Positions 1 through 5,710 of a stretch of DNA of 5,710 bases are shown here, in pieces (position 1 is the stretch's first letter; the number at the start of each line of letters is the position of its first letter). Where the stretch lies: assembly GCA_002779555.1 (NCBI GenBank), contig PEWI01000162.1:1-5710 (forward strand), given 5' to 3'. The position numbers were made by a program, and so were the translations under genes. The notes beneath the pieces are model-generated. The model was not told the origin of the DNA, did no database searches, and saw only the letters and a list, made by a program, of their open reading frames with translations. The stretch is from Candidatus Bathyarchaeota archaeon CG07_land_8_20_14_0_80_47_9 (lineage in GTDB: Archaea > Thermoproteota > Bathyarchaeia > Bathyarchaeales > Bathycorpusculaceae).

Positions 1-870
1 GACATTTCGCACTTTCGCAGGTTGACGTTGGAAGAAGTGCAAAAGATTGAGGTACTGGCGAACCAAGCGGTTTTGCGAAATATTCCAGTTGGGACCGCGT
101 GGCTGCCGAGGAACGAGGCAGAAAGTCGTTATGGTTTCAGGCTTTATCAAGGCGGCGCAGTGCCTGGCAAGGAGATTCGTGTTGTGAGAGCAGGAGACTG
201 GGATGTTGAAGCTTGCGCAGGAACACATTTGAAGAACACTGGCGAGATCGGGTTCATCAAGATCACCCACTCGGAAAGGGTTCAAGACGGCGTGGAAAGA
301 CTGACCTATTCAATTGGGATTCCAGCAGTGAAAGCTGTGCAGGAAAACGAGAGGTTGCTTGTGAAGCTTTCAGAGACTTTGAATGCCCCGCTCGAGAAGC
401 TCGACAAGACGGTGGAGAAGCTTGCAAGAGAGTTGAAGGAGGCAAATGCTGAGCGGAGAAAGCTTATCAAGGAGTTGGCAGAGCGTGAAAGCACTGGTTT
501 AGGAACAAGAACTACTGAAGAAACGGAAGAGATGAACGGGATCAAGCTTGTGAAGCGTGATTTTATGGATTCGATTGATGTTGACCGTATGGTTGAAACG
601 GCAAGCGAAATCATCAAGAAGGATGAGGCAACAGTCACGGTGTTTTATGGATCGGACGGCAAGAATGCGAGAATAATGGTGATGGCTGGAAAAGCAGCAC
701 TTAAGAAAGGAGTGAACGCTGGCACAATAGCGAGAGAAGCCTCAGGGATGATAGGGGGAGGAGGTGGCGGAAAACCAAACTTCGCTCAGGGCGGCGGGAC
801 GCAAATCGATAAGCTGCCTGAAGCCGTTGTGAAGGCGGAGGAGACCCTAAGAAAGCAGCTGAAGGCTTAA
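1..870 (+). CDS. alaS: Alanyl-tRNA synthetase, C-terminal part (5' end outside window)
   Basis: This is the last 289 residues of alanyl-tRNA synthetase, the cytoplasmic enzyme that charges tRNA-Ala and hydrolyses mischarged Ser/Gly-tRNA-Ala. The frame is open from base 1 (DISHFRR, then LTLEEV), so the TTG at 22 is not a start; the gene enters from upstream. The fragment begins inside the editing domain. CAGTH (C72 and H76 of the fragment) is the CxxxH half of the editing-site zinc ligands; the HxxxH half must lie upstream. A Lys/Glu-rich probable coiled coil follows at about residues 105-157. The DHHA1-type C-Ala domain runs to the end, with its glycine-rich signature GGGGGGKPNFAQGGG at 252-266. 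Archaeal AlaRS is roughly 900 residues, so about two thirds, including the catalytic core, is missing. The reductase gene follows immediately, suggesting one transcript. The family assignment is very secure. Confidence 0.97.
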   Translation, partial: DISHFRRLTLEEVQKIEVLANQAVLRNIPVGTAWLPRNEAESRYGFRLYQGGAVPGKEIRVVRAGDWDVEACAGTHLKNTGEIGFIKITHSERVQDGVERLTYSIGIPAVKAVQENERLLVKLSETLNAPLEKLDKTVEKLARELKEANAERRKLIKELAERESTGLGTRTTEETEEMNGIKLVKRDFMDSIDVDRMVETASEIIKKDEATVTVFYGSDGKNARIMVMAGKAALKKGVNAGTIAREASGMIGGGGGGKPNFAQGGGTQIDKLPEAVVKAEETLRKQLKA

Positions 871-873
871 TGC

Positions 874-877
874 AGGA
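874..877 (+). promoter_or_regulatory. Ribosome-binding site that favours the ATG at 885
   Basis: AGGA sits just after the alaS stop codon, with a 7-base spacer to the ATG at 885. It matches the AGGA part of the archaeal Shine-Dalgarno consensus. It lies downstream of the ATG at 870 (the TAATG overlap), so it could only serve the 885 start. The match is short, so this supports the start choice but does not prove it. Confidence 0.4.
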
Positions 878-884
878 AGTTTCT

Positions 885-2030
885 ATGAAGTATAGAAGAT
901 TCGGAAAACTGAACTGGAAAGTGTCAGCATTGGGATTCGGGGCAATGCGGCTGCCCATCATCGGCGGTGAAGCTGGGAGGATTGATGAGCCTGAAGCGAC
1001 CGAGATGATAACATATGCCATTGACCAAGGTGTGAATTACATAGACTCAGGCTACACTTATCACAGAGGAAACAGTGAAACTCTGCTCGGCAAAATCCTG
1101 AAGGAAGGATATCGTGAGAAAGTAAAGGTAGCCACTAAGATGCCGACTTGGCTCGTCAAATCCCACCAGGATATGGACAAGTGCCTGAACGAGCAGCTCA
1201 GCAAGCTTCAACTAGATCACCTCGATTTCTACCTGCTCCACGACCTAAACAAGGAACGATGGCAAAGACTCACGGAGCTGGACGTCCTCTCGTGGGCTGA
1301 GAGGAAAATGGATGAGGGAAAATTCGAGCATTTTTGCTTCAGCTTCCACGACGAATACGAAGTGTTCAAGAACATCGTAGACAGTTATGAGCGGTGGACG
1401 CTTTGCCAAATCCAATACAACTACGTGGATGCTGGATACCAAGCAGGCATAAGAGGGCTGAAGTACGCGGCTTCCAAGGGTCTTGCAGTCGTTGTCATGG
1501 AGCCAATAGCAGGGGGAAGACTAGCCATCAAGCCCCCGAAAGAAATTCAGACCATGTGGGACGAATCTGGCATTAAGAGAACAGCTGCGGAGTGGGCTCT
1601 CCAATGGGTGTGGAATCAACCTGAGGTGTCAGTTGCCCTCAGCGGAATGAGCACGATGAAACAGGTCGTGGAAAACGTGAAAAGTGCAGACCGCTCTGGT
1701 CCAGGTCTCCTTACTGAGAAAGAACTTGAACTCATCAATCGGGTCTCTCAGAAATATCGAGAACTGGGCTTCATCGGATGCACTGGCTGCGGCTACTGCA
1801 CGCCGTGCCCTGAGGGAGTAAGCATACCTCAAATAGTCTCGTTCTTTAACGAGTTCTTTGTGAAGAACAGAAGCGATGAGGTCAGGAAGAAGTACTTGCA
1901 GCAGATTGCGCCTGAATGCCGAGCCGCGAGATGCGTCAAATGTGGAAAATGCGAGGAGCTCTGTCCACAGCAGTTGTCAATACGAGAAATTTTGAGCAGA
2001 GCCAATTGGCTCTTCGAACAGGAGACTTGA
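885..2030 (+). CDS. Aldo/keto reductase with C-terminal ferredoxin-type iron-sulfur domain
   Basis: A 381-residue cytoplasmic oxidoreductase of the iron-sulfur aldo/keto reductase group (the COG1453 type); its substrate is unknown. The N-terminal barrel begins MKYRRFGKLNWKVSALGFG, the usual family opening, so the ATG at 885 is preferred to the ATG at 870, which overlaps the alaS stop codon by one base and adds MQEVS. The catalytic tetrad of the superfamily is visible: D54 and Y59 (in DSGYTY), K85 (ATKMP) and H119 (YLLHD), so the reductase site looks intact. The C-terminal domain has two cysteine clusters: C299/C302/C305/C308-Pro, and C350/C353/C356/C360-Pro preceded by C345. This resembles a two-[4Fe-4S] ferredoxin module and suggests electron exchange with an iron-sulfur partner as well as or instead of NAD(P)H (inference). 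It lies 14 bases after alaS with no promoter seen between them, so co-transcription is likely. The family call is strong; the physiological role is open. Confidence 0.93.
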   Translation: MKYRRFGKLNWKVSALGFGAMRLPIIGGEAGRIDEPEATEMITYAIDQGVNYIDSGYTYHRGNSETLLGKILKEGYREKVKVATKMPTWLVKSHQDMDKCLNEQLSKLQLDHLDFYLLHDLNKERWQRLTELDVLSWAERKMDEGKFEHFCFSFHDEYEVFKNIVDSYERWTLCQIQYNYVDAGYQAGIRGLKYAASKGLAVVVMEPIAGGRLAIKPPKEIQTMWDESGIKRTAAEWALQWVWNQPEVSVALSGMSTMKQVVENVKSADRSGPGLLTEKELELINRVSQKYRELGFIGCTGCGYCTPCPEGVSIPQIVSFFNEFFVKNRSDEVRKKYLQQIAPECRAARCVKCGKCEELCPQQLSIREILSRANWLFEQET

Positions 2031-2082
2031 CAAGGTCTTCAAAACTTGATATAGCCGTAAAGATCAGCAAAAATAGTAAAGG

Positions 2083-2105
2083 TTTAATGTTTGTTTGTGC
2101 TGTTT
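2083..2105 (+). terminator. Possible T-rich terminator after the alaS-reductase unit
   Basis: About 50 bases after the reductase stop codon the plus strand becomes T-rich, with several short T runs (GGTTTAATGTTTGTTTG and then GCTGTTTAG). Archaeal termination often uses U-rich tracts without a hairpin, and none is seen here. The tract is interrupted and weak. Its start, TTTAAT at 2083-2088, could instead be a second TATA-like element. Confidence 0.25.
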
Positions 2106-2154
2106 AGTCTAGTGGTGTTAAACGTGAGGAATAGTGTTCTCTGTCCGTGATAAC

Positions 2155-2168
2155 AAAACCTTTAATAC
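2155..2168 (+). promoter_or_regulatory. Archaeal promoter (BRE plus TATA-like box A) of leuS
   Basis: AAAACC followed by TTTAATAC resembles a BRE joined to an archaeal box A. The box centre is about 2164. The usual 25-27 base spacing puts transcription start at about 2189-2191, a few bases before the ATG at 2194. The leuS mRNA would then be leaderless or nearly so. This agrees with the lack of a Shine-Dalgarno sequence before 2194 and excludes the in-frame GTG at 2134, which lies upstream of the promoter. The position is inferred from spacing only. Confidence 0.5.
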
Positions 2169-2193
2169 GCCACGAATTCACTCAAAAAGCTTT

Positions 2194-5112
2194 ATGGAAT
2201 TTTTGAAAGCAATCGAAGAAAAATGGCAAGGAAAATGGGAGAAAGCCAAGATTTTCGAGGCCGATCCTGACCCGAAAAAACCAAAATACTTCATAACCGT
2301 GGCCTACCCGTACCCAAATTCTCCCCAGCACATCGGCCACGGAAGAACCTACACCTTAGCAGACGTGCACGCACGGTACATGCGGATGCGTGGCTATAAC
2401 GTGCTCCTGCCAATGGCGTTCCACTATACAGGCACACCTGTTTTGGCAATGGCCAAGCGCTTGGCAGACAACGACAAGAACCTCATCCACGACTTCATCA
2501 AAGTCTACAAGATTCCTGAAGAGAAACTGAAAGAACTCACCGACCCCATGGCCATGGCATGGCACTTCCACCAAGAAATCAAAACTGGAATGAAAGAAAT
2601 AGGGTACAGCATCGACTGGAGACGCGAATTCACAACTATAGACCCACACTACAACCGCTTCATAGAATGGCAATTCCAAAAACTGCGCCAAGCAGGATAC
2701 ATAAGCCGTGGAAGCCACCCAGTAGGCTGGTGCCCAAAAGACGGAAACCCTGTCGGTCAGCATGACACAGTTGGCGATGTGGAACCAGAAATAGCCGAAT
2801 TTACACTCATAAAATTCAAGCAAAACAACCTCGCCTTCCCAACAGCCACACTGCGCCCTGAAACAATCTTCGGCGTAACAAACATCTGGCTAAATCCGAA
2901 CACCAAGTACGTGAAAGCCACCGTAGACGACGAACAGTGGATAGTCAGCAAAGAATGCGTAGAAAAGCTTACGCATCTCAACCGAAAAGTCAAGGTTCTA
3001 GAAACCTTCGAAGGAAAGAAACTCGTAGGACATTACGTTGAGAACCCCGCCACAAAAACCAAAATTCCAATCCTGCCAGCAGATTTTGTCGATCCGAAAA
3101 ACGCCACAGGCGTCGTCATGTCTGTCCCGGGACATGCACCATATGACTACGTGGCGCTGGAAAATCTCGGAAAGACACCTTCACAGCTGAAAGAGTATGG
3201 GTTGACACCTGAAACAATAGAGTCCGTCAAGCCAATCTCACTCATTGAAGTGCCAGGATACTCAGAGATTCCGGCCGCTGACGCCGTCAAAAAAATGAAC
3301 ATAAAAGAACAGACTGATCCAAAACTGGAAGAAGCAACAAAGGAAGTCTACAGACATGAATTCCACAATGGAAAAATGAAACCCAACACTGGCAAATACT
3401 CCGGCCTCTCAGTAAATGAAGCAAAAGAGAAAGTCAAGCAAGACCTGATCGCGGAAGGCAAGGCCACGACAATGTACGAGCTTTTGAACAGACCTGTACT
3501 GTGCCGCTGCAAAACAGAATGCATCGTCAAAATCGTCCAAGACCAATGGTTCATCGACTACGGAAAACAGGAATGGAAAGCCCTTGCCCACAAGAACCTA
3601 GACGAGATGGAAATACTGCCTGAAGAACTGCGGTCAGAATTCAACAATGTTATTGACTGGCTGCATGAAAAAGCCTGCGCAAGAAAATCGGGCATGGGCA
3701 CACGTTTGCCATGGGACAAAAACTGGATCATCGAGTCACTGTCTGACTCCACTATCTACATGGCCTACTACACCATAGTCAAACACATAAAAGAGCACAA
3801 ACTCCAGCCTGCTCAATTGACAGACGAAGTCTTCGACTACGTCTTCCTTGGAATCGGAAAAGCCACTGAAATAGCCAAAAAAGCCAAACTAGACGCAAAG
3901 ATTATCGAAGAGATGCACAGCGAGTTCATGTACTTCTACCCCCTTGACAGCCGTCACTCCGGACGCGACCTAGTGCCCAACCACCTGACTTTCATGATAT
4001 TCAACCACACCGCCATATTCCCAGAGAAGTTGTGGCCCCGCCAGATCGCAACGAACGGCAGCGTGATGATGGAGGGCGCAAAAATGAGCAAATCCTTCGG
4101 AAACATAATCCCCTTGCGAGAAGGCGTGGCAAAATTCGGAGCCGATCCTATCAGGCTGAGTGTCCTGTCAACAGCGGAGCTGCTGCAAGATGCCGAATTC
4201 AGCCCGGCAATAGCCAAATCCATGCGTGAGAGATTGGAACGCATATACAAGTTCACCTCCGAGGTCGCCAAGAGTTCAGGCAACGCGAAAACTTCACAAA
4301 ACTTGTTGACGGCAATAGACAGATGGATGCTAAGCCGACTGCAAGAACACATAAGAAAGGCAACTGAAGCCATGGACAAACTAGCCGTACGTAAGACCAT
4401 AAACAGCGTACTATATATGTTGGAGCAAGACTTCCAGTGGTACCAAAAACGCATAGCACCCCAGAAAGAAAAGAGAAAAAACACCATAGAATGCGTCTAC
4501 AGGCGAGTCTTGGATGCGCAGACCCGAATGCTGACACCTGTTGCTCCTCACCTCTGCGAAGAACTGTGGGAAATGATGAGTGGGAAAGGCTTTGTCTCGC
4601 TGGCCTCATGGCCCACTGCAGACGAATCTATGTTGAACACCGAAGTCGAGGAAAATGAAGCACTAGTTAAGGACGTGCTGGAAGATACGTTGAACATCAT
4701 TAAGGCAACGGGCATGACACCGAAGAAAATATACTATTACACTGCTTGCCCATGGAAATGGAAAGTCTACCTCAAAATGCTGGAGAAGGCAAGCCATGGT
4801 GAAGTGAAGATGAGCGAGGTCATGAAGGAACTGGTCGCAGAAGACGATTTGAAGAAGAACGTGAAAGAGGTCGCCAATTTTGCCCAAAAGACACTGAAAG
4901 AAGTGAACAGGATGCCTCAAGACAGAAGAGAAAGGGTGCTCAAGATGAAAGCGTTGGAGGAGAAAGCGGCGATTGAGGACGCGAAGGACTTTCTGAAACA
5001 GCGGTTGAAAGCACAAATCATGGTTTACAGCGAAGAAGATAGCCAGCGCTACGATCCGAAAAACAGGAGTATCTTGTCGATGCCGTTCAAACCCGCAATC
5101 TATATTGAATAG
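2194..5112 (+). CDS. leuS: Leucyl-tRNA synthetase, archaeal type
   Basis: A full-length 972-residue class I enzyme that charges tRNA-Leu with leucine in the cytoplasm. The start at 2194 (MEFLKAIEEKWQGKWEKAKI) matches the usual archaeal LeuRS N-terminus. An in-frame GTG at 2134 would add 20 unsupported residues. The Rossmann-fold signature HIGH is at 46-49 and KMSKS at 630-634. Between them is the CP1 editing domain, with TLRPETIFGVTN at 219-230 and VPGHAPYD at 311-318, including the editing-site aspartate D318. The glycine at 313 replaces an alanine I recall as usual there. Other archaeal-type motifs are GWCPKDGNPVGQHD (178-191), the CRC region before QWFIDYG (437-457) and WLHEKACARKSGMGTRLPW (489-507). 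The helical anticodon-binding domain covers about 700-810, followed by an archaeal C-terminal domain ending KPAIYIE. No key motif is missing. Codon choice becomes more G-rich after about 4620. It has its own promoter and converges with the gene at 5120-5497. Confidence 0.98.
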   Translation: MEFLKAIEEKWQGKWEKAKIFEADPDPKKPKYFITVAYPYPNSPQHIGHGRTYTLADVHARYMRMRGYNVLLPMAFHYTGTPVLAMAKRLADNDKNLIHDFIKVYKIPEEKLKELTDPMAMAWHFHQEIKTGMKEIGYSIDWRREFTTIDPHYNRFIEWQFQKLRQAGYISRGSHPVGWCPKDGNPVGQHDTVGDVEPEIAEFTLIKFKQNNLAFPTATLRPETIFGVTNIWLNPNTKYVKATVDDEQWIVSKECVEKLTHLNRKVKVLETFEGKKLVGHYVENPATKTKIPILPADFVDPKNATGVVMSVPGHAPYDYVALENLGKTPSQLKEYGLTPETIESVKPISLIEVPGYSEIPAADAVKKMNIKEQTDPKLEEATKEVYRHEFHNGKMKPNTGKYSGLSVNEAKEKVKQDLIAEGKATTMYELLNRPVLCRCKTECIVKIVQDQWFIDYGKQEWKALAHKNLDEMEILPEELRSEFNNVIDWLHEKACARKSGMGTRLPWDKNWIIESLSDSTIYMAYYTIVKHIKEHKLQPAQLTDEVFDYVFLGIGKATEIAKKAKLDAKIIEEMHSEFMYFYPLDSRHSGRDLVPNHLTFMIFNHTAIFPEKLWPRQIATNGSVMMEGAKMSKSFGNIIPLREGVAKFGADPIRLSVLSTAELLQDAEFSPAIAKSMRERLERIYKFTSEVAKSSGNAKTSQNLLTAIDRWMLSRLQEHIRKATEAMDKLAVRKTINSVLYMLEQDFQWYQKRIAPQKEKRKNTIECVYRRVLDAQTRMLTPVAPHLCEELWEMMSGKGFVSLASWPTADESMLNTEVEENEALVKDVLEDTLNIIKATGMTPKKIYYYTACPWKWKVYLKMLEKASHGEVKMSEVMKELVAEDDLKKNVKEVANFAQKTLKEVNRMPQDRRERVLKMKALEEKAAIEDAKDFLKQRLKAQIMVYSEEDSQRYDPKNRSILSMPFKPAIYIE

Positions 5113-5119
5113 GCAAATG

Positions 5120-5497
5120 TCACAACATTCTGTTCATGGATGTCAGAGTTCGGTTATTGACCTTGATGTGGTAGTTTCTTCGACCGCTACTCGTAGTAGT
5201 CACGTAGAAGTCCTTCTCTTCACTGAGGTCACTCCCATACAACAGCGCCAAAATGGTGCGGCAAACATTAACCGTGGTTAACCTATCATCGCTAATTACC
5301 TTCTCAACTTCTTCCTGCAAAATCCTAGGGTTAACCGCGTAAACTGTTTCAGAACCCTGTCCAGTTCTCTGATAATGCATCTCCATGTCCTTCAAAAGAA
5401 ACTGGACAATATCGTAATACGGTGACCTGCGACTGCGTATCAAGTCTATGTAGTTCACTAGAGGGATTGGAACCCCGCTTACCCTTATTTCCGACAT
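5120..5497 (-). CDS. Conserved-looking small protein of unknown function, possible winged-helix fold
   Basis: A 125-residue soluble protein with no signal peptide or membrane segment; I do not recognise the family. The N-terminal part (about 11-42) looks helical, with an aromatic and charged stretch RSRRSPYYDIVQFLLKDME. A second part has likely helices at about 57-69 (PRILQEEVEKVIS) and 74-87 (TTVNVCRTILALL). Two probable strands follow at 96-102 (DFYVTTT) and 107-113 (RNYHIKV), joined by a SSGR turn. This helix-helix-hairpin order resembles a winged-helix DNA-binding domain, but that is inference from eye-read secondary structure. There is one cysteine (C79), so metal binding is unlikely. 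Reasons to believe it is a real gene: its upstream DNA carries a plausible promoter and ribosome-binding site, it fills the leuS-tRNA gap exactly, and its composition is protein-like. It ends 7 bases from the leuS stop codon, tail to tail. It could be a regulator or an uncharacterised lineage-specific protein. Confidence 0.75.
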   Translation of the reverse strand: MSEIRVSGVPIPLVNYIDLIRSRRSPYYDIVQFLLKDMEMHYQRTGQGSETVYAVNPRILQEEVEKVISDDRLTTVNVCRTILALLYGSDLSEEKDFYVTTTSSGRRNYHIKVNNRTLTSMNRML

Positions 5498-5504
5498 GTC
5501 CCTT

Positions 5505-5510
5505 CCCCCC
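5505..5510 (-). promoter_or_regulatory. G-run ribosome-binding site of the minus-strand gene
   Basis: On the minus strand six G residues lie 7 bases before the ATG at 5497. GGGGG can pair with the CCUCC of the archaeal 16S rRNA 3' end, with one G-U wobble in place of the usual GGAGG match. The spacing is good and supports the chosen start. Confidence 0.45.
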
Positions 5511-5533
5511 GAATATGTATAAAGCGATATCCG

Positions 5534-5548
5534 TTTAAAAACTTTAGG
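5534..5548 (-). promoter_or_regulatory. Candidate promoter of the minus-strand gene
   Basis: Read on the minus strand, CCTAAAG precedes TTTTTAAA (5541-5534), a BRE-like plus TATA-like arrangement. Usual spacing predicts transcription start near 5511, leaving a leader of about 14 bases that includes the G-run ribosome-binding site. A second TATA-like string, TTTATA at 5523-5518, would start transcription at or inside the ATG and fits less well, though it could act as a leaderless alternative. Confidence 0.4.
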
Positions 5549-5607
5549 TAAACTCTTCTATAGAGGATTATTCTACCCCAATCGACCCTAGAAGCCTGCA
5601 GTCTGAG

Positions 5608-5623
5608 AGATAAGACTATATTT
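5608..5623 (+). promoter_or_regulatory. Box A promoter of the tRNA-Arg gene
   Basis: TATATTT at 5617-5623, preceded by the purine-rich AGATAAGAC, is centred 28 bases before the first tRNA nucleotide at 5648. This fits an archaeal tRNA promoter that starts transcription at or just before the mature 5' end. The more AT-rich TTTAAAT at 5631-5637 is too close to the tRNA to serve as box A. Confidence 0.5.
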
Positions 5624-5647
5624 GAGGTCTTTTAAATCAAGTCGTGT

Positions 5648-5710
5648 GGATCCGTAGCGCAGCATGGATACGAGTTGCCATAAAGCGCGTCGGCCTTCTA
5701 AGGCTGGAAC
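5648..5710 (+). tRNA. tRNA-Arg (UCU), 5' part, with D-loop intron; truncated by window end
   Basis: The gene reads as a tRNA from GGATCCG (5648-5654, acceptor strand), then T8 and A9. The D-stem is GCGC (5657-5660) with GCGC (5685-5688), all four pairs Watson-Crick. The D-loop carries A14, G15 and the conserved GG at 5666-5667. After position 26 (G5689) come TCGGC as the anticodon-stem 5' strand and the loop CTTCTAA (5695-5701), with U33, anticodon UCU (5697-5699) and A37, which reads AGA/AGG arginine codons. As written, the D-loop is 24 bases. Removing the predicted 14-base intron at 5670-5683 restores a normal 10-base loop. The bases after the anticodon (5702-5706) do not pair in register with TCGGC, which suggests a second intron at 37/38. 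The variable, T and 3' acceptor regions lie outside the window. Identity as a tRNA is firm; arginine rests on the anticodon and spacing. Confidence 0.9.
5670..5683 (+). other. Predicted 14-base tRNA intron in the D-loop (bulge-helix-bulge)
   Basis: A complete bulge-helix-bulge can be drawn. The outer helix is G5662-C5663 with G5685-C5686. The 4-bp central helix is ATGG (5664-5667) with CCAT (5678-5681). The 3-base bulges are ATA (5668-5670) and AAA (5682-5684). The short inner hairpin is CG-AGT-TG (5671-5677), closed by a C-G and a G-T pair. Archaeal splicing endonuclease cuts between the second and third bulge bases, giving an intron at 5670-5683. The joined D-loop is AGCATGGATA between the two GCGC strands. 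The junction falls near position 20/21, a non-canonical site. Confidence 0.8.

Noticed and set aside
2121..2160. C/D box sRNA in the spacer before leuS (GTGATAA resembles box C)
   Set aside because: No matching CTGA D box at a suitable distance, and the box C match is imperfect.
2134..2193. In-frame GTG start adding 20 residues to leuS
   Set aside because: The extra residues do not look like a LeuRS N-terminus, the segment contains the box A promoter, and the canonical start MEFLKAIEEKW follows at 2194.
3954..4487. Long antisense open frame within leuS, and similar antisense frames elsewhere
   Set aside because: They lie opposite strongly conserved synthetase motifs, have low-complexity Ser/Leu/Phe-rich translations and no ribosome-binding site; they are shadows of the sense gene.
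5268..5336. Repeated GGTTAACC palindromes (5276-5283 and 5329-5336) and TTAACC at 5268-5273
   Set aside because: All lie inside the minus-strand coding region where they encode Val-Asn pairs. Only two full copies exist, and they are not near a promoter.
5557..5564. Palindrome TCTATAGA in the spacer between the minus-strand gene and the tRNA
   Set aside because: Only eight bases, with no extension or second copy; not enough to call a regulatory site.
5612..5631. Inverted repeat AAGAC/GTCTT around the tRNA box A
   Set aside because: Five-base arms with a 10-base loop are too weak to call an operator or hairpin; likely chance.
5690..5706. Amber-reading tRNA (anticodon CTA, pyrrolysine type)
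   Set aside because: Pairing CGGCC with GGCTG gives a 6-base loop TTCTAA containing CTA, but the spacing from the D-stem puts U33 at 5696 and UCU at 34-36. A 6-base anticodon loop is not expected.

Overview
The window is a compact, protein-coding stretch of an archaeal chromosome. Three things point to Archaea: a leucyl-tRNA synthetase with archaeal/eukaryotic-type motifs and C-terminus (ending in KPAIYIE), TATA/BRE-like promoters including one that gives a nearly leaderless mRNA, and a tRNA gene with a short bulge-helix-bulge intron in its D-loop. Non-canonical tRNA introns and clustered-cysteine aldo/keto reductases would fit a TACK-type lineage such as Bathyarchaeia, but that placement is inference.

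Layout. Positions 1-870 (+) hold the last 289 codons of alanyl-tRNA synthetase (alaS), cut by the window edge. An aldo/keto reductase with eight ferredoxin-type cysteines follows at once (preferred start 885, end 2030, +). It probably shares the alaS mRNA. A 163-base spacer (2031-2193) holds a T-rich possible terminator and a promoter whose position implies almost no leader for the next gene. That gene is a full-length 972-residue leucyl-tRNA synthetase (2194-5112, +). A 125-residue protein of unknown function lies on the minus strand (5120-5497), converging on leuS with a 7-base gap and carrying its own promoter and G-rich ribosome-binding site. Between it and the end are about 150 bases of promoter DNA, then the 5' part of a tRNA-Arg gene with anticodon UCU (from 5648), truncated by the window edge.

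How it works together. Three of the five genes supply translation: two aminoacyl-tRNA synthetases and a tRNA. The reductase is coupled to alaS without an obvious functional reason. Nothing here is a mobile element, CRISPR array or defence system. The most notable signal is in the tRNA. The gene has a 24-base D-loop that becomes a normal 10-base loop once a 14-base intron, predicted from a well-formed bulge-helix-bulge, is removed. Its anticodon arm also fails to close normally before the window ends, which suggests a second intron at 37/38.
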